Positions 1 to 6,441 are shown, counted from the first letter of the stretch. The stretch: 6,611 nt of DNA from Anaerolineae bacterium (GCA_003524705.1 DQGV01000051.1:1-6611), one strand, 5' to 3'. Translations and numbers: made by a program. Notes: a model not told the origin generated them from the letters alone.

Positions 1-366
1 GATTTTGCGACCAACTCAATGGTAGATTTTGTGGGTGATGTATGCATTGTGCCGCCGAATTCATTTGCGTTAGCACGTACCGTTGAATATTTTAGAATTC
101 CACGAAAAGTATTAACCGTTTGTTTGGGAAAATCAACGTATGCAAGGTGCGGGATTATTGTAAACGTCACGCCGTTTGAGCCAGAATGGGAAGGTTATGT
201 GACGCTTGAAATTTCAAATACTACGCCATTGCCTGCAAAGATTTATGCAAACGAAGGCTTGGCTCAGGTGTTGTTTTTTGAAGCAGATGAAGAGTGTGAA
301 ATTTCGTATGCCGATAAAAAAGGAAAATATCAGGGGCAACAATCTATTGTTTTGCCGAAGTTATAA
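1..366 (+). CDS. dcd: dCTP deaminase, C-terminal part (5' end outside window)
   Basis: Deaminates dCTP to dUTP, the first step of the dCTP route to dTMP; a soluble cytoplasmic enzyme, trimeric in the known family. The frame is open from base 1, giving 121 residues and a TAA stop. Family members are about 185-190 residues, so roughly the first 65-70 are missing to the left; the ATG at base 19 is internal and not the start. Visible family landmarks (numbered in the fragment) are [13 protein letters not shown] at 18-30, the nucleotide-binding GKSTYAR at 43-49, and [17 protein letters not shown] at 57-73, whose Glu70 aligns with the catalytic Glu of E. coli Dcd (Glu138). The C-terminal KYQGQQ at 109-114 corresponds to the tail that closes over the nucleotide. 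The wording ([18 protein letters not shown]) fits the deaminase-only branch better than bifunctional dCTP deaminase/dUTPase, but that is inference. All visible catalytic elements are intact. Confidence 0.95.
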   Translation, partial: DFATNSMVDFVGDVCIVPPNSFALARTVEYFRIPRKVLTVCLGKSTYARCGIIVNVTPFEPEWEGYVTLEISNTTPLPAKIYANEGLAQVLFFEADEECEISYADKKGKYQGQQSIVLPKL

Positions 367-372
367 AACTTT

Positions 373-432
373 GCCACAGAGGGCACAGAGTTCTCTGAGA
401 AAAAACTCAAAGGTCTCTATGTGCTCTGTGGC
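373..432. repeat. 60-bp imperfect palindrome with 9-bp-spaced units in each arm
   Basis: The outer arms are 373-390 (gccacagagggcacagag) and 415-432 (ctctatgtgctctgtggc), reverse complements at 15 of 18 positions. The inner parts ctctgag (393-399) and ctcaaag (406-412) also pair with one mismatch, leaving a short A-rich loop near 400-405. Each arm is itself periodic. The left arm has 7-mers at 375, 384 and 393 (CACAGAG, CACAGAG, CTCTGAG) and the right arm at 406, 415 and 424 (CTCAAAG, CTCTATG, CTCTGTG), always 9 bp apart. It begins 6 bp after the dcd stop and ends one base before the TAGAAT hexamer upstream of the next gene. It resembles the 'CCACAGAG..CACAGAG' dispersed palindromes I recall from Chloroflexota, cyanobacteria and planctomycetes, but I cannot verify copy number here. 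It could stop dcd transcription as a hairpin, but no U-run follows, so I do not call it a terminator. Confidence 0.8.
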
Positions 433-438
433 TAGAAT
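433..438 (+). promoter_or_regulatory. possible -10 box (TAGAAT) of the GAF/HD-GYP gene
   Basis: TAGAAT matches the TATAAT consensus at five of six positions and lies directly after the palindrome. A start about 7 nt downstream would put the transcript's 5' end near 445, just before the GGAG at 447-450, giving a very short leader. No convincing -35 hexamer is visible 16-18 bp upstream, where the right arm of the palindrome lies. Readthrough from dcd is an alternative. Confidence 0.35.
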
Positions 439-446
439 TTGAAAGT

Positions 447-450
447 GGAG
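447..450 (+). promoter_or_regulatory. ribosome binding site deciding the HD-GYP start
   Basis: GGAG lies 6 nt before the ATG at 457. This favours that ATG over the in-frame upstream TTG (439) and GTG (445), neither of which has a Shine-Dalgarno sequence in front of it. Confidence 0.6.
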
Positions 451-456
451 CGCGTT

Positions 457-1719
457 ATGTCTGAATTGCCTGTTGAAGAGAATGTGATTCATCAAATATC
501 AGAGATTCAAAAAAGCGTGATGCAAGCCATGTTGCAATTGGCGCGCACGAATCATCCGCAGTTTACGTATGTGAACCGTGAATTGGGGGCGATAGTGAAT
601 ACGATTGCAACGTTAAAAGATAATGTTCAGGCGCATTTTAATGCACACCACAAAAAAGTTGAGGCTTTGGTAGGGGTGGGGAGCGCAATCAATTCGACCT
701 TAGGTTTGAAGCGCGTGTTAGAAGAAGTCATGGATTCGATTATCGCATTGATGAATGCAGAACGCGGCTTTCTGATGTTGAAAGATGAATCGGGTGTGAT
801 GATTCCACAAATTGCACGCGGTATGGCGCAAACTGATTTGTTGAAAGATTCATTTGCGATTAGTAATAGTATTATCAAGCGTGTGGCGGATACGGGCGAA
901 GCCGTTTTGACGACGAATGCCCAAGAAGACCCACGTTTTGACCAACAGGCGAGTATTGCGGCGTATCATTTGCTTTCAATTTTATGTGCGCCATTGAAAG
1001 TGAAAGATGTTTTGATTGGTGTGATTTATGTGGATAACCGCGCACAAAGCGGAATTTTTCATAATGACGATTTAGAAATTATTTCTTCGTTTTCGAATCA
1101 GGCGGCGGTGGCAATTGAGAATGCGCGTTTGTTTGATGGTTTGAAATCTAGTAATGAAGAATTGCAAATTGCGTATCAGGCTACGCTAAAAGGTTGGGTG
1201 CGTGCTTTGGATTTGCGTGATAAAGAAACGGAAGGACATACACAGCGCGTCACATCTTTGACCTTGAAACTTGCTACTGCAATGGGGATAGAGGGCGATG
1301 ACCTGATTCACATTGAGCGTGGCGCATTGTTGCATGATATTGGGAAGATGGCGATTCCTGATGGGATTTTGTTGAAGCCCGGCGGGCTGACCACAGAAGA
1401 AAGAAGTTTGATTGAGAAACATCCAGTTTATGCGTATGAGATGTTGAACCCGATTAAGTTTTTACAGCCCGCTTTAGATATTCCGTATTGTCACCATGAG
1501 AAGTGGAATGGCACGGGTTATCCGCGTGGTTTGAAAGCGGAGCAAATTCCGCTGGCGGCACGCATCTTTGCTGTGGCTGATGTGTGGGATGCCTTAGTGT
1601 CTGATAGACCGTATCGCAAAGGCTTAGACCCGAAAGAAGTGAAGGAAAAAATTAAAACAGATGCGGGCAGTCATTTTGATCCGCGTGTGGTGGATGTGTT
1701 TTTGGGGTTGGATGCATAA
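457..1719 (+). CDS. GAF domain / HD-GYP domain protein, probable cyclic-di-GMP phosphodiesterase
   Basis: Predicted cytoplasmic enzyme of 420 residues that hydrolyses the second messenger cyclic-di-GMP under control of a GAF sensor. Residues 1-65 are helical with no recognised domain. A GAF domain spans about 68-226 (SAINSTLGLKRVLEEVM at its start, QAAVAIENARLFD at its end), followed by a helical linker. The HD-GYP domain fills about 240-420. Metal-ligand motifs are intact: EGHTQRV with His261, HDIGK at 293-297, HHEKWNGTGYPRGL from 346 with GYP at 354-356, and ADVWDAL with Asp375, then SDRPYRKG. The Asp usually seen in HHExxDG is Asn, a common variation. There is no receiver domain, membrane segment or signal peptide, so its input is probably a small ligand bound by GAF. 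The ATG at 457 is chosen for its GGAG; a TTG at 439 or GTG at 445 would add six or four residues. The stop lies 11 bp from that of the convergent LCP gene. Catalytic direction is inferred from motifs. Confidence 0.92.
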   Translation: MSELPVEENVIHQISEIQKSVMQAMLQLARTNHPQFTYVNRELGAIVNTIATLKDNVQAHFNAHHKKVEALVGVGSAINSTLGLKRVLEEVMDSIIALMNAERGFLMLKDESGVMIPQIARGMAQTDLLKDSFAISNSIIKRVADTGEAVLTTNAQEDPRFDQQASIAAYHLLSILCAPLKVKDVLIGVIYVDNRAQSGIFHNDDLEIISSFSNQAAVAIENARLFDGLKSSNEELQIAYQATLKGWVRALDLRDKETEGHTQRVTSLTLKLATAMGIEGDDLIHIERGALLHDIGKMAIPDGILLKPGGLTTEERSLIEKHPVYAYEMLNPIKFLQPALDIPYCHHEKWNGTGYPRGLKAEQIPLAARIFAVADVWDALVSDRPYRKGLDPKEVKEKIKTDAGSHFDPRVVDVFLGLDA

Positions 1720-1740
1720 TTGAAAAACATTTAATGCATC
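1711..1740. terminator. possible bidirectional hairpin between convergent genes
   Basis: GATGCAT (1711-1717) and ATGCATC (1734-1740) are perfect inverted repeats around a 16-nt loop; allowing one bulged G, pairing extends into gttg/caac. The stem overlaps the last codons and stop codons of both convergent genes. There is no strong GC stem and no clear U-tract on either side, so it is weak as an intrinsic terminator. It may simply act with head-on transcription to limit readthrough. Confidence 0.3.
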
Positions 1741-3233
1741 AACTCTTCGGGTTTGAAGCATGGTTGATACTCTGAACCCAAAATCACACGATACTGCACA
1801 GAACTATTTGGGTCTGGGAGTGAAATCACATTGGCAGAATAAATGCCAAGCACATTGATGATGGTTTGGCGTTGAGATGAATCTTGATTAACTGTGTAAT
1901 CTACAAGCACTGAGTTTGCATAATTTTGATTATCAGCAGGAGATGTTGAGGTTTGGTAGCCTGCGTAATTAAGTCTCGAAGCGGCAAGGGATTCAAGTGT
2001 GTCAAAATACGAACCATTTTGTATATCAACTGTAATTGTTTCGCGGACTGTGGCATATGTGGATAAAGTCGTCGCTTCAGTTAACATCTGTCGTAATTGC
2101 TCTTCCTGCGGAAGCAGAACACTTGCGCCACCGGGCGTCGTCCAACCTTGTACATACGGCGGGCGGATGTAATAACTGCGGATGTTTGCGTTGGTGAAGT
2201 TGACTGCGTACGGCGACCATGTGAGCAAATCACCTAAGCCAACATCAGTAATGACTGTGCTGGCAAGGTCATTATATAGTTGTGGAATTTTGCTGAACGT
2301 ATCGGTTTGCAATGCTTTTTGAAAAAGTGTACGCAATACTTCTTGTTGACGGCGACCTCTATCAAAATCACTAGACCTCATGCGCGAGCGTGCATACCAT
2401 AATGCTAAATCACCATCCATATATACTTGCCCAGGTCCAACCGTATAAAGCCACCAATTGTTTTCATTATTGGGGTCATACGATGGATGAATTAATCGCC
2501 AGTCTGTATAAGGGCAAGAGACAGGTACTTCAATGCCACCAAGTGTATCTACGATTCTACGAAATCCATCAAACTCAACCATTGCTACATGGTCAATGCG
2601 AATGCCGAGGTTTTGTAAAATTGTATCTTTTAGTAAACCATTTCCGCCGCCCGGGTAACCACCAGATTCTCCGCTTTGATAAGCAGTGTTAATTCTTTGC
2701 ATTCCAACGGTTGGAATATAAATCCATAAATCACGCGGGATAGAAATTAAAGAAACTTGCCCTGCTTTGTACCAAACAATCGCAATCAACATCGTATCGG
2801 TACGATGTGATGTGCCAGTGGGTCTTCTATCTGAACCGATTAATAAGAAATTGATAGTTTCATTATTTGTCAGCGGAGGCAGAGACGCAAGGTCAAGCGT
2901 TGGTTGCTGTGGAGGCGGCGCCGCATTCGTCGGGAATAGTTGTTCCGGCGAAGTTGTGGCAGTAGATGTCACTTGAGGCGTAGGAGTGACCGAAGGTGTT
3001 TGCGATGGAACAATTAAGAAAGAGGCGGGGTTTGAATCAAAAGAAAAAAGTGAAGGCTGAGTCGGAGTCGCAAGCGAAGGTTGAAATGGAGTTGGTGTAG
3101 GGCTTGAGTTTGGAGCAGATGTGATTAAGATAAATGGCGCAAATGATTGTTGAGGAGTTGCAGGTGTGTTTGCACCACAGGCAGACAATAAAAATGAAAT
3201 GATGATAACGACAGATAAATATTTTAATTTCAT
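1731..3233 (-). CDS. LytR-CpsA-Psr (LCP) family lipoprotein with C-terminal LytR_C-like domain
   Basis: LCP proteins act outside the membrane and, in characterised bacteria, transfer glycopolymers from lipid carriers to peptidoglycan. This one has 500 residues. Residues 1-19 are a lipoprotein signal (Lys2, Lys4, hydrophobic core, LSAC lipobox with Cys19). Residues 20-125 are a Pro/Thr/Ser-rich spacer. The LCP domain spans about 127-355: INFLLIGSDRRP from 127 (Asp135), SHRTDTMLIA (Arg144, Asp146), SIPRDLW (Arg167), QRINTAY (Arg180) and RSRMRSSDFDRGRRQQEVL from 282. These phosphate- and metal-binding positions look intact. Residues about 395-490 (VDIQNG, RVILGSEY) resemble LytR_C. Most LCP proteins use a transmembrane anchor; a lipobox is less usual. 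The ATG at 3233 is chosen because it places the signal peptide at the N-terminus; a TTG at 3269 would add 12 residues and overlap the LysM gene by 14 bases. No Shine-Dalgarno is visible before either. It is last in a three-gene cluster. The polymer it transfers is unknown. Confidence 0.92.
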   Translation of the reverse strand: MKLKYLSVVIIISFLLSACGANTPATPQQSFAPFILITSAPNSSPTPTPFQPSLATPTQPSLFSFDSNPASFLIVPSQTPSVTPTPQVTSTATTSPEQLFPTNAAPPPQQPTLDLASLPPLTNNETINFLLIGSDRRPTGTSHRTDTMLIAIVWYKAGQVSLISIPRDLWIYIPTVGMQRINTAYQSGESGGYPGGGNGLLKDTILQNLGIRIDHVAMVEFDGFRRIVDTLGGIEVPVSCPYTDWRLIHPSYDPNNENNWWLYTVGPGQVYMDGDLALWYARSRMRSSDFDRGRRQQEVLRTLFQKALQTDTFSKIPQLYNDLASTVITDVGLGDLLTWSPYAVNFTNANIRSYYIRPPYVQGWTTPGGASVLLPQEEQLRQMLTEATTLSTYATVRETITVDIQNGSYFDTLESLAASRLNYAGYQTSTSPADNQNYANSVLVDYTVNQDSSQRQTIINVLGIYSANVISLPDPNSSVQYRVILGSEYQPCFKPEELMH

Positions 3234-3239
3234 TTGTAG

Positions 3240-3269
3240 ATTAAACGCAATGACGCTATGGCGTTCCAA
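3240..3269 (-). promoter_or_regulatory. possible internal, near-leaderless promoter of the LCP gene
   Basis: On the minus strand TTTAAT (3245-3240) is a five-of-six -10 match, preceded after 18 bp by TTGGAA (3269-3264, four of six to TTGACA). The -10 ends only 6 nt before the ATG at 3233, so transcription would begin at about the start codon. This would explain the missing ribosome binding site. It lies over the 3' end of the LysM gene. Chance matches in AT-rich DNA are possible. Confidence 0.35.
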
Positions 3270-4056
3270 AAGGTGTTAGGCTTGAGGTTGGTGTAGACAT
3301 AAAAGTTGGTGTTGAAACAGCAGTCGGCGTGTTTGGAATAGACGTATTTGTTGGGAAAATAGTTGCAGTAAATGGTAAGGCTGTTTCGGTTAATGGGTCT
3401 GTGGGGTAGGGTGAAGCAGTAACACCGGGCAATGGGGTTGGATAAGGCGTGCGTGTAGCCACATTCGGCACCCATAATAATTCACCAGCCACAATAAATT
3501 CAGTATTTTTACAGTTTACTTTTTTCAGCAATGGCACTGTTGTGGAGTGATTTGTAGCAATCGCATACATGGTATCACCACGTACTACAGTATAGCTTTT
3601 TACCCAACCAACAGCACCCGGCGAACAGACTGCTACTGTACTTGTCGGTGCAGGTGGCACAAAAAATAATGTGCCAGGGATTAAGTTATCACTCACTAAA
3701 CAATTGCTACTTCGTAAAATATTTTTATCTATTCGATAGCGTTGCGCTAAACTATCGAGTGTATCGTTTGCTTGAATTGTGTATGCAATCCAACCTGCTG
3801 GTTGTGGGCAAGAAACGGATGCAGGTAAAGTATTCGTTACTGTAAAAGTAACAGTTGCTACACTCGGGTCTTGTGTTGAAGTGGGAGGTAATGTTGCAGT
3901 TGCTGTAACTGGAATGGGCGAGGGAGGCAAAGCAAACGTTGCAGAAGGTGTTGCTTCGGGAATAAATTCAACCAACGAAATAGATAATGCCCCAAATACG
4001 AACCCGATGGAAGCAAGCGCTACTATCAGCGCAGTTCCCAACTCACGCACGCGCAT
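3256..4056 (-). CDS. membrane-anchored protein with two LysM domains
   Basis: Predicted exported protein of 266 residues that binds peptidoglycan or another N-acetylglucosamine polymer; no enzymatic domain is present. Residues 7-28 form a hydrophobic signal or anchor segment after Arg2 and Arg4, with no lipobox. A Thr/Pro/Ala-rich linker covers about 34-80. LysM 1 is about 89-134 (GWIAYTIQANDTLDSLAQRY, ending GTLFFVPP) and LysM 2 about 151-197 (GWVKSYTVVRGDTMYAIA, ending GELLWVPN). Residues 200-266 are a Thr/Pro/Ser-rich tail. Each LysM has one Cys just before it and one near its middle (Cys83/Cys119 and Cys144/Cys182), a repeated layout suggesting one disulfide per repeat. The ATG shares its A with the TAA of the upstream sensor gene, and AAAGG lies 9 nt before it, so translation is probably coupled. 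The LCP gene follows after 22 bp. Family assignment is secure; the exact ligand and role in the cluster are inferred. Confidence 0.9.
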   Translation of the reverse strand: MRVRELGTALIVALASIGFVFGALSISLVEFIPEATPSATFALPPSPIPVTATATLPPTSTQDPSVATVTFTVTNTLPASVSCPQPAGWIAYTIQANDTLDSLAQRYRIDKNILRSSNCLVSDNLIPGTLFFVPPAPTSTVAVCSPGAVGWVKSYTVVRGDTMYAIATNHSTTVPLLKKVNCKNTEFIVAGELLWVPNVATRTPYPTPLPGVTASPYPTDPLTETALPFTATIFPTNTSIPNTPTAVSTPTFMSTPTSSLTPFGTP

Positions 4057-6407
4057 TATTTTTTACCTTTTTTACTTTGCGATTCAACCAACGCTTCGCC
4101 AGCCACTGGCAACAACACGCTAAATGTCGCCCCAACACCGGGTTCGCTTTCTACCCAAATGCGTCCATGTTGTGCTTCTGTCAAAGTTTTGGCAATGGAT
4201 AATCCCACACCCGTATCACCAACACCTTGAATCAAAACATTATCGGCTCGGTACAAGCGTGTGAAAACGCGCGGCAAATCTTCAGATGCGATTCCACCGC
4301 CACTATCGGTTACTTGAATCAAAATAAATTCTGCGCCGTCTTCGCTTCTGGTCTGGACTTTCAACCTGATATTGCCTTCAAACGGAGTCGCCGCCCCGGC
4401 ATTTTGCAACAGATGTATCAAAATTTGTCCCACCGCTTCACGGTCACCATGTGTGGGTGCGAGATTCTTTGGCACATCCAAGTGAATCGTAATATTTTTT
4501 TCACGGAATTGCGCACTGGTATAAGACATGGCATTATCAATGATTGAATTCAAATCTACCGACTCAGGCTTGAGTTCACTTAATTCAGTTGCCAATGTAT
4601 TGAAACGAATCATGTCATCTGTCAAACTGCGCAGGCGCTCAGTGGAGGCTTTGATTCGTTCAACAAATTTTCTTTGTAATGCGCCTAAAATACCAACTGA
4701 TTCGCCTAACAATAAATCTGTATAACCAACAATCGAAGATAATGGTTGACGTAATTCTTGTGAAATAGAAGCAATTACTTCGGCTTGCTCTGTATTTTTG
4801 GTAACAACCTGACCTTTTTCTACTTTTTCCATTTCAAGGATTTGCATATTGGCTTGTGCAAGTTGATTTTGTAAATGCGCTAATTCCTGTAGGGTCGCTT
4901 TCAAATCATTTTCCACTTGCAAAGAAGAAGACGGTAAATTTTTGCCTGCGCGTAATTCCTCGTTTTCATTTTGCAATTGCTCAATAATTCTTTGCGATTC
5001 ATCTTGTGCCGCCATCAGTGAAGCCACGTCTGTTGAACTGCTTTTTGCGGCTTCAGCATGTGCTTCTTCCAATTGTTGCTTCAACTCTGTAATGCGACGT
5101 TCCATATCAGTCGCTTGGGCTTTTGCCATGCTATTTTGCGCTTCAAGCGAATTGATGCGTTGATTGCGTTGAATAATCGGAACAAGGGAAGCCGCGATAT
5201 TGGTCAAGAAGGCTTGGTCTTCGGCACTCCATGTTCTATCTGAATAGGGTGAGAGTAATAAAATACCGCCTAATGATTCTTTTTCAGGAGTCAAAATGGG
5301 AATGCACAATAAATGACCGGGATTGCTTAATCCAAGAATGTCACCCAAACCACGAATATCAGCAGATGTACTGCTGGCAGGTAAACGTAAAGGTCTGCCA
5401 CGTTGAATTGTGTTGGCAAGCATGGGGATGGAGGTTTTATTTAATGAGCCACCTTCTAAACTATCTTCACGGATTAAGTCATAACCACCGGCAATGACCA
5501 TTTGTTTATTGCTATCAGTGAGATAAATCATAAAGCACAAATCAGCGAGCATGGTTTGTGCAATGGCTCGCGTAATCGCTTGACTCATCTTTGTGGGGTT
5601 CGTCTCTGCGGCAACGGCGAGCAAAGCATGGAATGTTTTCGGGTCGGTGCTATAACGGCGACGTTCAACGCGACCGGTTGTATCTGCTTTGAGGGTAGTT
5701 GGTTTTGAAGGTGTAGCAACAGCCGCCCCCGTAGGCAGAGCGAAGCGTTGGGGTAATGTCAAAAGAATTGGAAATGCCGCCATATAGGCTAATCTCACAA
5801 CGCCAGAATAATTTCCATCAATTCTTGTAAACAAATGCACCAAGTGACCAAAAAAGCCTAACGCCAATAAGATAATTCCATACCACATGCCGTTAGGTTT
5901 GCGGAGGAATAAAACACCGATACATACCACACCCAATAAAAGTGAGCCAATTTGCCAGAAAAAATCATCGGCAGTTTGGTTGTAACTGAGGCTAGCGACT
6001 TGCGGTTGCCATGTTAATAGACTGATGCCGAGAGCAGTGAGTACGAATAAACTTAATACAGTTGCAATTGCATCGGCAACGCGATTTGGTTCTGGGTAAG
6101 CATATAACCAGGTAATCCAAATGATGCAAAACATAATGAAGGCACGGTCCATGGGCGGGAGGATGGTTTTCGGGTCAACAATATTTTGCCAACCCAAGCC
6201 ACTAAACATAAACATGAGAACTTGCCCGCCCAATAAAATGCCTAAGCCAACAAATGCTCGTCGCGCCTGAGGAAATTCACTTGCCCGCCAATGGTTAAAT
6301 GCCGACTGAAAAGCACTGGCTACCACAAACACCAGCACGATGAAGTAGATTAAATCTCCGGGGGGAACGGTAAGTTGTGTGAGAATCAAACTGGTGAAAG
6401 CGCTCAT
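4056..6407 (-). CDS. membrane sensor with histidine-kinase-like core, GAF domain and Gln in place of the phospho-acceptor His
   Basis: Membrane signalling protein of 783 residues. About seven hydrophobic segments lie near 18-36, 50-70, 88-104, 112-132, 150-168, 173-192 and 204-219. A GAF domain follows at about 257-412, then a long Gln/Glu-rich coiled coil at about 413-545. The HisKA-like dimerisation helices cover about 543-610 and the HATPase_c domain about 650-770. ATPase motifs are recognisable: N-box LLQNAG (Asn669), G1 DSGGGI (701-706), F-box RVFTRLYRAD and G2 GDTGVGLSIAKT (730-741). The H-box reads SISQELRQPLSSI: the His that normally accepts phosphate is Gln550 (codon CAA, 4760-4758), and Gln554 replaces the usual Thr or Asn. 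There is no other His between 512 and 641. It may therefore bind ATP without classical autophosphorylation, or serve as a phosphatase or partner subunit. No response regulator is in the window. The first position of the N-box pattern is His665 rather than Asn. The start is ATG at 6407, lacking a Shine-Dalgarno but preceded by TATAAT. Confidence 0.9.
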   Translation of the reverse strand: MSAFTSLILTQLTVPPGDLIYFIVLVFVVASAFQSAFNHWRASEFPQARRAFVGLGILLGGQVLMFMFSGLGWQNIVDPKTILPPMDRAFIMFCIIWITWLYAYPEPNRVADAIATVLSLFVLTALGISLLTWQPQVASLSYNQTADDFFWQIGSLLLGVVCIGVLFLRKPNGMWYGIILLALGFFGHLVHLFTRIDGNYSGVVRLAYMAAFPILLTLPQRFALPTGAAVATPSKPTTLKADTTGRVERRRYSTDPKTFHALLAVAAETNPTKMSQAITRAIAQTMLADLCFMIYLTDSNKQMVIAGGYDLIREDSLEGGSLNKTSIPMLANTIQRGRPLRLPASSTSADIRGLGDILGLSNPGHLLCIPILTPEKESLGGILLLSPYSDRTWSAEDQAFLTNIAASLVPIIQRNQRINSLEAQNSMAKAQATDMERRITELKQQLEEAHAEAAKSSSTDVASLMAAQDESQRIIEQLQNENEELRAGKNLPSSSLQVENDLKATLQELAHLQNQLAQANMQILEMEKVEKGQVVTKNTEQAEVIASISQELRQPLSSIVGYTDLLLGESVGILGALQRKFVERIKASTERLRSLTDDMIRFNTLATELSELKPESVDLNSIIDNAMSYTSAQFREKNITIHLDVPKNLAPTHGDREAVGQILIHLLQNAGAATPFEGNIRLKVQTRSEDGAEFILIQVTDSGGGIASEDLPRVFTRLYRADNVLIQGVGDTGVGLSIAKTLTEAQHGRIWVESEPGVGATFSVLLPVAGEALVESQSKKGKK
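4066..4070 (-). promoter_or_regulatory. ribosome binding site of the LysM gene, inside the sensor gene
   Basis: Minus-strand AAAGG lies 9 nt before the ATG at 4056 and falls in the last codons (Gly-Lys-Lys-stop) of the sensor gene. With the overlapping stop and start codons it supports translational coupling. Confidence 0.55.
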
Positions 6408-6415
6408 TGCATGTG

Positions 6416-6421
6416 ATTATA
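6416..6421 (-). promoter_or_regulatory. -10 box (TATAAT) of the sensor/LysM/LCP cluster, likely leaderless start
   Basis: A perfect TATAAT on the minus strand ends 8 nt before the sensor ATG at 6407, so the transcript should begin at or within a few bases of the start codon. There is no Shine-Dalgarno in the gap (cacatgca). No good -35 is visible at 16-18 bp. The position relative to a well-supported start codon makes this the best promoter call in the window. Confidence 0.6.
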
Positions 6422-6441
6422 CTGCTACTTCAATTATCGCG

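Noticed and set aside
373..432. CRISPR repeat or intrinsic terminator at the palindrome
   Set aside because: There is no second copy or spacer in the window, and no U-run follows the hairpin.
206..442. Open frame on the + strand overlapping the dcd 3' end and the palindrome
   Set aside because: It is out of frame with a clear dCTP deaminase, its product resembles no family, and it ends inside the repeat region; a chance frame.
2930..3180. Possible tandem DNA repeat in the LCP linker region
   Set aside because: The repetition is at protein level (Pro, Thr, Ser codons); no fixed DNA period was seen.
3230..3475. Minus-strand open frame overlapping the LysM 3' end and the LCP start
   Set aside because: It is out of frame with both genes; the Thr/Pro-rich tail in the other frame is continuous with the LysM domains and explains the DNA.
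4056..4075. A-rich run near the end of the sensor gene as a frameshift or slippage site
   Set aside because: The run encodes a plausible Ser-Lys-Lys-Gly-Lys-Lys tail and simply supplies the next gene's ribosome binding site; no broken frame needs explaining.
3779..4123. Plus-strand open frames opposite the LysM and sensor genes
   Set aside because: They are antisense to strongly supported LysM and kinase domains and give low-complexity products without start signals.
4942..5163. Plus-strand open frame rich in Cys and Ser
   Set aside because: It is the mirror of the sensor's coiled-coil region; the Cys/Ser bias follows from antisense reading of Gln/Ala/Glu codons.
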